Shown here piece after piece: positions 18,378 to 27,588 of a stretch of DNA of 64,000 nucleotides. This DNA is from Paenibacillus sp. PCH8 (GTDB lineage: Bacteria; Bacillota; Bacilli; Paenibacillales; Paenibacillaceae), in NCBI RefSeq assembly GCF_002968835.1, contig NZ_PKQK01000001.1, forward strand, positions 310,001 through 374,000, written 5' to 3'. The stretch's first letter is position 1. Each line of letters begins with the position of its first letter. The translations under genes and the position numbers were made by a program. The notes under the pieces are model-generated. The model saw nothing but the letters and a program-made list of their open reading frames with translations. It searched no databases and was not told the DNA's origin.

Positions 18378-18609
18378 TGGACCAAGAGTAGGGAATAGTG
18401 AAAAACAGTTCACTGACGCAATTGCATTTAAGCTTATCCTATGTAGCATGCAAAAAAGAAGACGCGAATTCACGTCTCTTTCCATCCAAACTTCACTTTC
18501 TCTTGTTACAACTCCTGCTTAACCAACATCGCCAGGTTTGTTTAAATGCGGTGTTAAAAGAGGCTTTTTATAGTATTTGCTGAATAATATTTCGGAAGGG
18601 GAGAATACC

Positions 18610-19485
18610 ATGCAAGATTTAATCTTTACGCAAAATTATAAAAACAATGACACTCTTCGGAACAGTTTTTTCAAACTTGCTGCCGATACTTTTGATATAC
18701 ATTTTGAAGGTTGGTATCAACAAGGATATTGGGGCGAAGGATACATCCCTTTCTCATTCGTTGATGGAGATCGAGTTGTTGCCAACGCTTCAGTCAATGT
18801 CCTTGAACTTATCATTCATGGAGAGAAGAAAATAGCGATTCAAATCGGCACGGTGATGACACACCCTGACTACCGAGGAAGAGGACTATCTGCGCAATTA
18901 ATGAACAAGATTTTAGAGAAGTACGAGAACAAGTGCGATTATATGTACCTTTTTGCGAATGAATCCGTTCTTGATTTTTACCCAAAATTTGGATTTGGGC
19001 CCGTGGAAGAACATCTATTTTCAATGGACTTCACAGCGAACCAAATGCAATCTGCAAGCATTCGAAAACTAAATGTAGCTAACCCAGATGATTTAAGTCT
19101 TATTCAAAAATTATCATCGGAAAGAGTTCCTGTATCTCAACATTTTGCAACCCATCATGCTCAAGGCATATTCATGTTTTATTGCCTGAATGTTTTTAGT
19201 GATGATATCTATTACTTGGAAAACGAAAACGTCATTGTTATTTATCAGAAAGAAGACAATCATATCGACCTCTTCGACGTTGTTAGCTTAAACGAAACTA
19301 AGATGAAAGATATCTTGCAACAGATTGCAGATGAAGATACGGAGAAAGTAACCTTTCATTTCACTCCAGATGATCAAGGTACCGATCTACAAAGTTCGAT
19401 CACTAATGAAGGTTTATTTGTAAGAACCAATGGTGAAAACCTCTACCCTGTGCAAGTTAAACATCCGATTACATCGATCGCCTAG
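18610..19485 (+). CDS. GNAT N-acetyltransferase
   Basis: A 291-residue protein with a GNAT domain in the first 150 residues. The acetyl-CoA motif is IGTVMTHPDYRGRGLSAQLMNKIL around residue 85, followed by YLFANESVLDFYPKFGFGPVEEH. The C-terminal half is less conserved and may be a second, degenerate GNAT-like domain as in Eis-type or YitI-like proteins. GGAAGGGGAG precedes the ATG at 18610. The acceptor is unknown. A clear terminator follows. Confidence 0.88.
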   Translation: MQDLIFTQNYKNNDTLRNSFFKLAADTFDIHFEGWYQQGYWGEGYIPFSFVDGDRVVANASVNVLELIIHGEKKIAIQIGTVMTHPDYRGRGLSAQLMNKILEKYENKCDYMYLFANESVLDFYPKFGFGPVEEHLFSMDFTANQMQSASIRKLNVANPDDLSLIQKLSSERVPVSQHFATHHAQGIFMFYCLNVFSDDIYYLENENVIVIYQKEDNHIDLFDVVSLNETKMKDILQQIADEDTEKVTFHFTPDDQGTDLQSSITNEGLFVRTNGENLYPVQVKHPITSIA

Positions 19486-19548
19486 TAAATGGATTTAATA
19501 ATGTGCTCCGTTAGTCATAATTCAAAAAAGATCAAAAATGCCCAAAAA

Positions 19549-19569
19549 GGAGCAGGAATACCCTGCTCC
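19549..19569 (+). terminator. Terminator after the GNAT gene at 18.6 kb
   Basis: GGAGCAGG / CCCTGCTCC stem with a four-base AATA loop, followed by TTC; the A run upstream suggests it also serves the other direction. Confidence 0.7.
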
Positions 19570-19681
19570 TTCACTATGTGAAACCTCTTTCTCTCATCAA
19601 ACGTAAATTCACAAGGTATAATGAAATCAGATGACCGTTCAGCATGATCTTATGACCATCATAATGAAGGAGGGGACATTC

Positions 19682-21547
19682 GTGGCGTTTATTCCGCTAA
19701 ACTGCCCCAATTGCAACGGAAGAATTGAATACAAGAAGGATGAGGTTTTAAAGTGCCCCTATTGTGAAACAGAGCTTTTATTGAAACAAAATCATGTCTA
19801 CTATGTGGATCAGACCATTAACCATTACCACGGAACACCCCCAAAGGCACCGCCAAAGCAGGCTGTCTCCATAAAACTATTGCTGATACTGATGTTCGTC
19901 CTAACTGGTGCAATCGGTACTTATTTTTACTATAGCAACAGCTCTACCTATCCAAAAACGGAAGCCAATCTGCCTGTACGAAAGATGCCCGAAAGCGAGG
20001 TTCTGCTCTCCTTTTTGCGGGATATCTTCGATAAAGGATCTGCCTTGCCTACAGAGGAGGAACTGGCTCGTATTCGCTATTTGACCGTAGAACATTCGGA
20101 TAATGACCAATGGCAGTTTACATATAGCTTCTCCGATCCCTTCAGCGATGAACAGGCCAAGAAGATCACTTATGTTACTCAGGACAAGAGACTGAATACA
20201 CAGGAGATTGATCAGAAAGATTTTGAAGCTTTTACGGGACTAACGGCATTGGACCTGACGAATACTTATGAGATCTCCCAGACGGACCAAACTACTTTGG
20301 CCCATATGTCCGGATTAAAAAGTTATGGAGGCGCTTTTAACGAATCCTTCAGTACATTTTCGGGCTACTTTGGCGATAAGTCTAAAATTACGGAGCTTTC
20401 CACTCAGCTTCGCAGCAATCAGGAATTAGCCTTACTTCTGGAATTTCCCAATCTGAACTCTTTATCCATCACCTATGTGGATGAGTCCGTAACGGATTTA
20501 TTTCTGTTGAATAAACTGCCGCTCAAGTCCCTGTCGCTCACCTTTGTCGATGAACTGGGATGGTTGTCGTCCATGACGGGGCTGACCTCCTTATCCATCA
20601 ACTACAGTGAAACCACAGACTTGCAGCCACTGTATGCATTGACCCAGCTTCAGGAGCTTCATTTGTCCTTTTTAACGAATGTAAAGTCCATCGACTTTGT
20701 GCAAAACATGCCTGCTCTACAAACGCTAGATATTGAAAATGTAAACTTCTCCAGCCTGGAGCGCTTGACCGGCAAAAAATCCATTACTACACTGCGCCTG
20801 GCTTCTCTAAGTCAGCTTGGTTCGGTAAAGGCCATCAATAGCCTGTCCTCTCTGCGGGAATTAACGTTGTCCGGTTACTATGAGAATGCAGAAGCGCTGA
20901 CATTGCCTAATGTGGGGCGAGTGGAAGTGCCCAGTTCCTTTCTCTCCGGGTTGAAAGCGCCCGCCGCCACCAGCCTGACGCTCCGTGGCGGAAGTGGGGA
21001 GTTAAATCTGGCTGCGCTAGGGAAATTCCCGAAACTGGAACAGCTTTCCCTCTGGGAGGTCAGTGAAGTAACCCGTCTTGGTGCCCTGGACAGTTTGCCA
21101 CACCTACAGACCCTAAACATTTATGACTCTTCACTGTACAAGGAGAGCGATGCCTTATTTCGTTTGAAGCAGGTTAAATCTCTGATTTGCTCCGAGTGCA
21201 GACTGAATTTTGAACAAAAATCGGCCGCAGAGAACGGCGTACTTGAACATCTGACCTTAGACCAGTCATATTTTAGCATGAATAATACCTCTGTTAGTGA
21301 AGTTGACCAAATGATGCCTTACTTTGCCAAACTGTCCGCTCTGCGTTCCTTCACCATGCAGGACAGTAATTTGAATTCTTTGGAATTCATGAGTAAGTGG
21401 CAGTCCTTAGAAGAGCTTCATCTCGAGAACAATGCCATTTCCAATATCGAGACCCTAAGCCAGCTGCCTGATCTGCAAAAGGTATTTCTAGCTGGCAATT
21501 CCGTGCAAAACAAGTCCGTTGTTGGTACGGATGTGCACGTATATTAA
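19682..21547 (+). CDS. Zinc-ribbon, single-pass membrane protein with leucine-rich repeats
   Basis: With the GTG at 19682 (AAGGAGGGG directly upstream) the product is 621 residues. Residues 7-30 form a zinc ribbon (CPNCNGRI ... CPYCETE). A membrane segment (KLLLILMFVLTGAIGTYFYY) lies near residues 62-82. From about residue 195 to the end there are many LRR units of about 22 residues (LTSLSINYSETTDLQPLYALTQL, LQELHLSFLTNVKSIDFVQNM). The layout predicts a cytoplasmic ribbon and an extracellular LRR surface for binding. No enzymatic domain is present. It is a single gene with a strong terminator. Confidence 0.82.
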   Translation: MAFIPLNCPNCNGRIEYKKDEVLKCPYCETELLLKQNHVYYVDQTINHYHGTPPKAPPKQAVSIKLLLILMFVLTGAIGTYFYYSNSSTYPKTEANLPVRKMPESEVLLSFLRDIFDKGSALPTEEELARIRYLTVEHSDNDQWQFTYSFSDPFSDEQAKKITYVTQDKRLNTQEIDQKDFEAFTGLTALDLTNTYEISQTDQTTLAHMSGLKSYGGAFNESFSTFSGYFGDKSKITELSTQLRSNQELALLLEFPNLNSLSITYVDESVTDLFLLNKLPLKSLSLTFVDELGWLSSMTGLTSLSINYSETTDLQPLYALTQLQELHLSFLTNVKSIDFVQNMPALQTLDIENVNFSSLERLTGKKSITTLRLASLSQLGSVKAINSLSSLRELTLSGYYENAEALTLPNVGRVEVPSSFLSGLKAPAATSLTLRGGSGELNLAALGKFPKLEQLSLWEVSEVTRLGALDSLPHLQTLNIYDSSLYKESDALFRLKQVKSLICSECRLNFEQKSAAENGVLEHLTLDQSYFSMNNTSVSEVDQMMPYFAKLSALRSFTMQDSNLNSLEFMSKWQSLEELHLENNAISNIETLSQLPDLQKVFLAGNSVQNKSVVGTDVHVY

Positions 21548-21616
21548 TGACCGCCTGGAATGATGGTTAGTTTTAGACTTCTGTAGTTATGGATGGTATT
21601 GAAAAAAAGACAAGCA

Positions 21617-21649
21617 GGGGTTCGAGAATCATATAAATTCTCGAACCCC
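21617..21649 (+). terminator. Strong terminator after the LRR gene
   Basis: Perfect 12-bp arms GGGGTTCGAGAA / TTCTCGAACCCC, then TTCTATTT. Confidence 0.85.
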
Positions 21650-21655
21650 TTCTAT

Positions 21656-21710
21656 TTATGTTTAGCTTTCTAACCATCATCGCTACACTCTCCACATGGG
21701 ATGAGTGCTG
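21656..21710 (-). pseudogene. Short remnant resembling the 3' end of an rlmD-type gene
   Basis: On the minus strand this stretch reads QHSSHVESVAMMVRKLN. The same pattern (QHTGHVESVAMLVKN-stop) occurs at 27509-27568, and both resemble the last residues of 23S rRNA methyltransferases of the RlmD type (here [14 protein letters not shown] at 44.3 kb). Nothing upstream continues the frame. It marks the start of the accessory region. Confidence 0.4.
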
Positions 21711-21864
21711 ACGGCACAATAACCTAATAGGATGTGGCTCCGATTGTTGAAAGCTTCCTTAGATGCCACACCAGAAAAGGCTCTTGCAAAATGATTAGGG
21801 AAGCTCCCCTAGTATAAGGGATTCTGTTACAGTAAGTCCCTCACTCTCTTTCTCCTCGTCCCCT

Positions 21865-22455
21865 TTACTTTTCATTCGGATTAGAGCGCTGCGGATTGAC
21901 CGTGCCAAAGATATGATACGGTGTTATCCCCTTTGCAAATAGACTATCTATTAGCTTGATCAATTCTTCCGACGACAGATCTTTGTCTCTGTGTATCCAA
22001 AGGCGAAACATAGATATTAATGTTGATATGTAAAACTCGATGATGTATGGTGCCAAGACATCATCTGTTGGAAAATCCACAATTAATCGCTCAAAGGGAA
22101 TTTCTCTTTTCAAGCGTTCCACAAAATGTACAGAACCATAGTCGCCCAAAATAGCTTTGAGAACTGAAATATCCTCTGCATTTTCCAAGCATTGAAGTGC
22201 ATCTTGGAAAGTATGTGTAGAAAATTCTCTGCCTGCCATTTCCTCGTTAATGGATTTCAAAATACGCTCTTCAACACAGTCCAACAACTCATAGATATCT
22301 GTAAAATATTGATAAAATGTACTCCGATTATATCCTGATTGGTTAGCAATCTCTTGAATGGATATTTTTTCGATTGGTTTGCGGCTATATAAATCGCAGA
22401 ATACATTTATGAATGTCTGCCTTGTTTTGTCCGTGATTTCAGGTTGCTTATTCAT
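21865..22455 (-). CDS. TetR/AcrR-family regulator
   Basis: A 196-residue protein with an N-terminal TetR helix-turn-helix (KISIQEIANQSGYNRSTFYQYFTDIYELL, residues 33-62) and a variable C-terminal ligand domain. GGAGG lies 7 bases before the ATG. It is divergent from a ketopantoate-reductase-like gene, and the intergenic region holds an inverted repeat (22557-22574) nearly identical to one at the second such pair at 50.4 kb. It most likely represses its divergent partner and itself. Confidence 0.9.
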   Translation of the reverse strand: MNKQPEITDKTRQTFINVFCDLYSRKPIEKISIQEIANQSGYNRSTFYQYFTDIYELLDCVEERILKSINEEMAGREFSTHTFQDALQCLENAEDISVLKAILGDYGSVHFVERLKREIPFERLIVDFPTDDVLAPYIIEFYISTLISMFRLWIHRDKDLSSEELIKLIDSLFAKGITPYHIFGTVNPQRSNPNEK

Positions 22456-22556
22456 TATTTACCTCCATTTTCTGTTCAATTGATTATACGACAGATATTA
22501 AAAATCTGATGGTTGATGACCGTATAGTGAATCTATACAATACATTATACAACACG

Positions 22557-22574
22557 TTGTTGGATCATCAACAA
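22557..22574. promoter_or_regulatory. Likely TetR operator
   Basis: TTGTTG-GATCAT-CAACAA, 30 bases before the start of the reductase-like gene. It matches TTGTTG-AATAAT-CAACAA at 50460-50477 at 16 of 18 positions; both sit between a tetR-type and a panE-type gene. Confidence 0.6.
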
Positions 22575-22603
22575 GGATGAATATGGATATTTAGGAGGCT
22601 AAG

Positions 22604-23542
22604 ATGAGAATTTTATTTTTTGGTAGAGGTGTAATATCGACCCAATATGCGTGGGCTTTAGAGAAGGCAGGGCATACCGTTGAGTTTTACGTTAGAAAAG
22701 GGAGAAAAGAAACGTTCGGAAGTCATATAGCGCTTGAAATGTGGGACGCACGAAGAGGGAGACAGTTAATCAAAGAAAGCTGGAAAGTCAAGCTGCATGA
22801 GGAGATAAGCCCAAATTACGATCTCATTATTGCGAGTGTCAACACGGAGCAACTTCCCGAAGCAGCAAAATTACTATCGACTACCGCTGGTAAAACCCCG
22901 ATCCTAATATTCAATAATATTTGGCAGGATTTAAAATCATCAATCTTGCCCCTGTCTATGAACAATGTTGTCTTTGGGTTCCCAGGAGCAGGAGGCGGCA
23001 TTGAGGACAATAAGCTTAGGGGCGGCTTTTTAAAAATGATATTTCTGGAAAAACCACGGGTAGGCACGGAACAGATAAACAACAAGGTCAAAGAACTATT
23101 TGAAAGCGCCCATTTTAAAATCAATTGGATCAAGGAAATGCAAAGCTGGTTATGGAATCACTATGCCATGAATGCGGCGATGGAGACCGAGATGTTAAAA
23201 CGAGGAAGTTTCCCAGCACTCTTGAATCATAGTGACTCATTCGCAAATGTCGGCAAGAGTATGCGGGAAATGAAGCCTGTTCTTAAAGCAAGAGGCGCAA
23301 AGATGGACGCGATTACTCTACTGTTGACCAAGATCCCACCGGCACTTCTCGGCACACTGTTTAACAAGATTATTTTTTCAAAGGGCAGCTTACCCCGACT
23401 TTTCATTGAATACAATAATAGTAAGTCCAGTTTTGCAGTACTTGAAGTTGTGAGAGAAGCCAAAAAGTTAGGTATACCTTTACCACGTCTTACTGTGGCA
23501 TTAGAAAACACTGAACAACACACAGCTATTAAAAACGGATAA
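22604..23542 (+). CDS. Ketopantoate reductase-like (ApbA/PanE) oxidoreductase
   Basis: A 312-residue protein with an N-terminal Rossmann fold (MRILFFGRGVISTQYAWALEKAGH) and the ApbA/PanE layout; VFGFPGAGGG occupies the position of the family's central loop and the C-terminal half is helical. The glycine motif is modified (GRGVIS rather than GAGAVG), so true 2-dehydropantoate reductase activity is doubtful; a TetR-controlled NADPH-dependent reductase is more likely. GGAGG precedes the ATG. A paralogous pair with the opposite orientation lies at 49.4-51.1 kb. Confidence 0.8.
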   Translation: MRILFFGRGVISTQYAWALEKAGHTVEFYVRKGRKETFGSHIALEMWDARRGRQLIKESWKVKLHEEISPNYDLIIASVNTEQLPEAAKLLSTTAGKTPILIFNNIWQDLKSSILPLSMNNVVFGFPGAGGGIEDNKLRGGFLKMIFLEKPRVGTEQINNKVKELFESAHFKINWIKEMQSWLWNHYAMNAAMETEMLKRGSFPALLNHSDSFANVGKSMREMKPVLKARGAKMDAITLLLTKIPPALLGTLFNKIIFSKGSLPRLFIEYNNSKSSFAVLEVVREAKKLGIPLPRLTVALENTEQHTAIKNG

Positions 23543-23670
23543 ACTGAAAAATTGGATATTGTTCAGACCAACATCAACTCTACTAATGATTATATAAACC
23601 ATCATCCGACGAACGGAAGCCTCATTTAATGCCCTTCGCTGAATGGATTACTTTGGTTAAAATAATTATA

Positions 23671-23694
23671 GCCCGAGCTCTAGAAGCTTCGGGC
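23671..23694. terminator. Hairpin between reductase-like and sigma genes
   Basis: GCCCGA / TCGGGC stem with an inner AGCT-rich loop; no clear T run on either strand, so terminator function is uncertain. Confidence 0.4.
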
Positions 23695-23763
23695 AAAGTA
23701 GCTATTTATTAAACAGATAAATGTATTGTTAATAACGTACTTCTCAACGCATATAAGGTATTA

Positions 23764-24330
23764 TTACCGAAAATTGCAAGCGTTATCATTTTGTGATTTT
23801 TTAAGTACTCGTTGCTTAGCACGGGCAACATATTGTCGTACGTGATTCTGAGGAATCCCTAGTACCGCTTCAATTTCCTTGTCTTTCAATCCCAAGTTGT
23901 ATTTATAATACAATAATCTTCTATCCCTTTCTGATAGTTGAAGCATTAGTTTCTTTAACTCGTGAATTCTCTCGTTTCTTACATAGTTTTCTTCTATTTT
24001 AACCATTAAGTCTGGAATCTGGGCTACAAAATCTTCTTCTGGTCCAACAACATAATGTTTGTTACGACATGCCTCTTTACGAATATAATCAAAACAAACA
24101 TGTTTTGCTGTGTTAGTAACATAAGCTGCTATTCTGTAACGATCTAAGGTGCGTAAAAGAGAAGCTTTCGGTATTAATTTAAGCAGGGCCTCTTGAGTTA
24201 AGTCATTCACAACATCAGAGTCTCCAACTGTATCGTAAACTTTGTATTTAATTAGTGGATGATATTTTATATATAATTCCAACATAAAGCTCTTATCTTC
24301 ATCTGCTAAGCTAAAATATATTGGCTTCAT
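23764..24330 (-). CDS. ECF-type RNA polymerase sigma factor
   Basis: A 188-residue sigma-70 family protein with region 2 (VVNDLTQEALLKLIPKA, YRIAAYVTNTAKHVCFDYIRKEA) and region 4 (LSERDRRLLYYKYNLGLKDKEIEAVLGIPQNHVRQYVARAKQRV). Region 3 is absent, as in ECF factors. No anti-sigma factor with a recognisable zinc motif follows, but the next genes upstream on the same strand encode a membrane-anchored and a secreted protein, which could be targets or partners. The local sequence is AT-rich compared with the flanking core genes, in line with acquisition. Confidence 0.88.
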   Translation of the reverse strand: MKPIYFSLADEDKSFMLELYIKYHPLIKYKVYDTVGDSDVVNDLTQEALLKLIPKASLLRTLDRYRIAAYVTNTAKHVCFDYIRKEACRNKHYVVGPEEDFVAQIPDLMVKIEENYVRNERIHELKKLMLQLSERDRRLLYYKYNLGLKDKEIEAVLGIPQNHVRQYVARAKQRVLKKSQNDNACNFR

Positions 24331-24561
24331 TGAGTATCCTCCTTTAAATTTAGTTTTCCATATTGAATTAATTCCCCTTTGTAAAACACATGTGATTATT
24401 GCTTTATTTCAAAATATCTAATTAATATACCAAATTATTACAATTATATTATAACTCAAACTTAACAGAAGTTAAATAACCAGTTAGCCGTTGATTTCCA
24501 GATTTCCTCTCATGTTAATCGGTTTTGGTAATAACCTCGTTTAGTAAAAACTATACAAAAA

Positions 24562-24587
24562 AAGAGTGCCCGGTTAAGGAAACTCTT
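24562..24587 (-). terminator. Terminator after the membrane-anchored protein gene
   Basis: Minus-strand stem AAGAGT / ACTCTT followed by a run of seven T (24555-24561 as A on the plus strand). The rest of the 300-base gap up to 24330 holds only the sigma gene's AT-rich promoter region. Confidence 0.7.
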
Positions 24588-24632
24588 GAATTAATTTATA
24601 AAATATCAATAGTATAAATAAAGTCATTAAAT

Positions 24633-25079
24633 TTAATAGACATCAATGATAGTAATAAAGTCATTATATTCATCTTTTGAGATTACACTAATAGGATCAC
24701 GTTGTAGATTAGATTTTTCTTCTTGATTAATCTTATTTAAAGGGATTATTGATTCTAACTGAATCCCTGTATACTTTATGGGGTTATTCAGATCGATTTT
24801 ATTGAACAAGTCTATATTCTTCCCAAGGGAATATTCTTTGGTTTTACCTTTCAATTTGTATTTAGAATCAAAATACTCACTATCAATACTTAACTTCAAA
24901 AAATAAGTATCTCCCTCAACATACTTATCAAGAATTGAAAATTCCGCCAATGAAAAATAAGTAACCATGTTGTTTGAGTAGTCATTCTTCTCATTCCAAT
25001 AACTGATCAATTTCGGTACCAATACAACGAGTAAAAGGACCATCACAAAAGTACCAACTAAAATTTTTTTTTTGCTCAT
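24633..25079 (-). CDS. Membrane-anchored hypothetical protein
   Basis: A 148-residue protein with one N-terminal membrane segment (KILVGTFVMVLLLVVLVPKLI) and a polar extracytoplasmic part rich in Lys, Asp and Asn (YFSLAEFSILDKYVEGDTYF). No family recognised. The ATG at 25079 is preferred; an AAAGGGG lies 12 bases upstream, too close for the TTG at 25091. It lies between the sigma factor gene and a secreted-protein gene, all on the minus strand, and is unusually AT-rich. Confidence 0.65.
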   Translation of the reverse strand: MSKKKILVGTFVMVLLLVVLVPKLISYWNEKNDYSNNMVTYFSLAEFSILDKYVEGDTYFLKLSIDSEYFDSKYKLKGKTKEYSLGKNIDLFNKIDLNNPIKYTGIQLESIIPLNKINQEEKSNLQRDPISVISKDEYNDFITIIDVY

Positions 25080-25164
25080 TACTGATTTCAACCCCTTTCT
25101 AGAATATATGTATATGCCCTTGTTTGGTATGTTTCAACCTTAAAAGTTAATTCAGAAATAATGA

Positions 25165-25190
25165 GGCTAATCGGTAATTTCTAATTAGCC
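25165..25190 (-). terminator. Possible terminator after the secreted-protein gene
   Basis: GGCTAAT / ATTAGCC stem 20 bases beyond the stop at 25211; only a weak T-rich tail on the minus strand. Confidence 0.45.
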
Positions 25191-25210
25191 CCATATTAAG
25201 AAACTAAAAA

Positions 25211-25969
25211 TTAGAAAACCAGATTATACACATTCGTATTATAACCTACGTTACTAGAAGAAGGCGTCACTGAAATATAAGCAGGACCATAACCAATAGA
25301 ATAACCGAAGGTACCTCCAGATGAAGTGTCATGCACATAAGATATGGCGATTTTTTTCACAGGATTTGTTTTATCGATATCTACTCTAAAAGAAAAATTC
25401 CCTTTAATATAGATTGGAAAATCAGGCGTTCCCAAACTACTACCAGAATGTTCGTAACCCGTCAGGCTACTTCCAGTATACGTTGCGGCACCGGCACTAG
25501 TCCAATTATCCCCGGAGTTAAGTTTGTACCAAATCAAGTTGCTACGAGTATTAGCAACAACACTAAAATCACTGTGGGTAGAATAGCCGAAGTAATCTTT
25601 ACCTTTAGGTTTTACAGGTTTCAACCACTCATATATTGGATAAATATCTGCTTTACCACTTCCAACCGAGAAAGCCAAAACTTCAATTTTTAAATCCGAG
25701 GATGGAATTGAATAACCGGAGGCAAACAGTTGTGGAACAACTTCTTGTTGAACTTCAATAAATTTCAATTCAGGGCTAGAGCCAGAGTTTTCATAAATCA
25801 TTTGTTTTAGTTCATCATCCAATCCGCTAATTATATTCTCTGGAGTCCCACTGTCCCTTAGGATCTGATCAATATCAGATAACGTAACTTGTTTTACATC
25901 TGCACCTGCTACGGACTGTAAAGTAAAGAATAAAGCAACTGTCAACAAAACACTTAGTACTCTCTTCAT
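25211..25969 (-). CDS. Secreted hypothetical protein
   Basis: A 252-residue protein with a clear Sec signal peptide (MKRVLSVLLTVALFFTLQSVAGA, cleavage near residue 23). The mature part starts with a charged helical region (VTLSDIDQILRDSGTPENIISGL) and ends in a Ser/Thr/Gly/Tyr-rich beta-type domain (GYSTHSDFSVVANTRSNLIW, SYVHDTSSGGTFGYSIGYGP). No family is recognised. GGGAGGAAT before the ATG supports the start. It may be co-expressed with, or controlled by, the neighbouring ECF sigma factor. Confidence 0.75.
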   Translation of the reverse strand: MKRVLSVLLTVALFFTLQSVAGADVKQVTLSDIDQILRDSGTPENIISGLDDELKQMIYENSGSSPELKFIEVQQEVVPQLFASGYSIPSSDLKIEVLAFSVGSGKADIYPIYEWLKPVKPKGKDYFGYSTHSDFSVVANTRSNLIWYKLNSGDNWTSAGAATYTGSSLTGYEHSGSSLGTPDFPIYIKGNFSFRVDIDKTNPVKKIAISYVHDTSSGGTFGYSIGYGPAYISVTPSSSNVGYNTNVYNLVF

Positions 25970-26239
25970 TTTGTATTCCTCCCAGTATTTTTATTATTTC
26001 AATATATAAGACGAAATAACAATGATTTTGTAACAGGTGATCAGAAAGAACACTGACATAAACTCGAAAAAACGATAAGCTTTTAAAACTTCTCCTACAC
26101 ATTCTGTAATTTCTCGACTTTTATCGGAACATTGATAAAAAGAAAGACAGCCATTTGGTATTATCCCCTTTTAGTAGACAAGAGAAAAAAGACATCTGTT
26201 AAGATGGACTTAATCTTGCCAAACGAAGGGGATTTTTTC

Positions 26240-26539
26240 ATGGCTAAAAAAGGACAAACTTTCCGGCGGTACTCTTTGGAATTGAAATTGGGGGCGGTCC
26301 GGCTAGTCAACGAGGAACATATGAGTATACGTGAAGTGGCGAAACGTTTGGATATTCAAAATAAATCTCAGGTACAAGTATGGGTAACGAAAACGAAACA
26401 GGGATTGAGTCTAGAACCTGCTGCATCCAAACGGAGACGCCTTAAAACAACGTTTTCCAGTATCGAAGAAGAGATGGCCTATTTGCGGGCGGAGATTGAA
26501 TACTTAAAAAAGCAGTATCCAAATCTACACAAGGAGTGA
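26240..26539 (+). CDS. IS3-family transposase OrfA
   Basis: The ATG at 26240 has GAAGGGG upstream and gives a 99-residue DNA-binding subunit with a helix-turn-helix (YSLELKLGAVRLVNEEHMSIREVAKRL broken over residues 9-36) and a C-terminal leucine-zipper-like helix (EEEMAYLRAEIEYLKKQ). A slippery A AAA AAG at 26506-26512 lies near the end, placed for the -1 frameshift that produces the OrfAB fusion transposase. The stop overlaps the OrfB start (GTGA). Confidence 0.9.
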   Translation: MAKKGQTFRRYSLELKLGAVRLVNEEHMSIREVAKRLDIQNKSQVQVWVTKTKQGLSLEPAASKRRRLKTTFSSIEEEMAYLRAEIEYLKKQYPNLHKE

Positions 26540-27402
26540 CGCGTAAAGTTGCCAGATTTCAAATCATAGAGGATCTGCGAGCACGCCATGATCTGGCTTG
26601 GCTCTTGAAGTTAGCTGTGGTTTCCCGTTCGGGCTATTATAAGTGGAGAAAAAATAGACAGGCGACAAGTGAACGTAGACAAAAAGAACATGAATTGGAA
26701 TCGCATCTACTTGCCATTCATCGCGTTCATCCCTACTTTGGTTACCTTCGAATGACGGTGGCTTTACGGAGAGAAGGCCTCAGGGTTAATCACAAAAAGG
26801 TGTATCGATTAATGAAACAATTAGGGATCTGTTCTGTCATTCGAAAGAAGCGTCGATTCTTTGGGAAACAAGCTTCTGTAGTGAATCCAAATCGGCTAGA
26901 ACGCCAGTTTCAAGCGGGCTCACCACGAATGAAGCTGGTTACAGACATCACTTATATTCGCGCTGGAGAACGGTTTGTGTACCTCTCTGTTATTCAGGAT
27001 TTATATAATAACGAAATTGTAGCGTGGCATCTTTCTGAACGAAATGACCTTGCTTTGGTTCATGAAACGCTGGATAGACTCCGTCAGCACGTAGATCTAA
27101 GTGGCGTAATCCTGCATTCGGATCAAGGGTTTCAATATACCTCGAAACCTTTTAACCGTAAATTGGAACAGCTCGGCATTCTAGGCAGTCACTCTAGGCG
27201 TGGAAATTGCCTAGACAATGCCTATATCGAGTCCTTTTTCTCTCACTTAAAAACCGAGAAAATATACTTGAATAAGGCTGCAAATAAAGCTGAGGTTGAA
27301 CAACAAGTGAGCGAATACATTTTGTTTTACAACCAAAATCGATTTCAGAAAAAACTAAACGACCGTTCTCCAGTAGAATACCGGGAAACGGCCGCAGCTT
27401 AA
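26536..27402 (+). CDS. IS3-family transposase OrfB (DDE integrase domain)
   Basis: A 288-residue catalytic subunit in the -1 frame relative to OrfA. The rve domain shows the DDE triad: D in LVTDITYI, D in LHSDQGFQYTS, E in ESFFSHLKTE, followed by the K of the DDE(K) signature. The HTH_21 region (HPYFGYLRMTVALRREG) precedes it. Normal length and no stops indicate the element may still be active. Confidence 0.93.
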   Translation: MTRKVARFQIIEDLRARHDLAWLLKLAVVSRSGYYKWRKNRQATSERRQKEHELESHLLAIHRVHPYFGYLRMTVALRREGLRVNHKKVYRLMKQLGICSVIRKKRRFFGKQASVVNPNRLERQFQAGSPRMKLVTDITYIRAGERFVYLSVIQDLYNNEIVAWHLSERNDLALVHETLDRLRQHVDLSGVILHSDQGFQYTSKPFNRKLEQLGILGSHSRRGNCLDNAYIESFFSHLKTEKIYLNKAANKAEVEQQVSEYILFYNQNRFQKKLNDRSPVEYRETAAA

Positions 27403-27508
27403 TCTTGTCTTTTTTGTGCTGTCTACTTGACAGGGGTATGACCAATTCGGCTGTCTTCAAGTTTGGAGTTTGAATTAAAAATATAAACTACACTTTGGTT
27501 TTATTACC

Positions 27509-27568
27509 TTAGACCTGCGTATGGTTTTTAACCAACATCGCCACCGACTCCACATGACCAGTGTGCTG
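27509..27568 (-). pseudogene. Second short rlmD-type 3' remnant
   Basis: Minus-strand reading QHTGHVESVAMLVKN...stop at 27509. It parallels the remnant at 21.7 kb and the true end of the rlmD-type gene at 44.3 kb ([14 protein letters not shown]). The frame upstream crosses a terminator hairpin, so this is not the end of a gene present here. Confidence 0.4.
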
Positions 27569-27588
27569 TAACAAAATCAAAACAAAAA

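Larger units (their letters stand above)
26144..27457 (+). mobile_element. IS3-family insertion sequence (IS150 group), apparently intact
   Basis: About 1.3 kb with two overlapping ORFs. The ends are imperfect inverted repeats: AAGACAGCC...TTGGT..CCC..AGTAGACA on the left (26144 onward) against the same pattern read on the minus strand from 27457. No clear target-site duplication was found, so the exact ends are uncertain by a few bases. The element sits at the right edge of the AT-rich accessory patch. Confidence 0.85.

Noticed and set aside
18517..18540. 15-base match (TAACCAACATCGCCA) to the rlmD-like remnant at 27.5 kb
   Set aside because: A 15-base identity is expected by chance several times in a 64-kb window and no protein-level similarity extends it.
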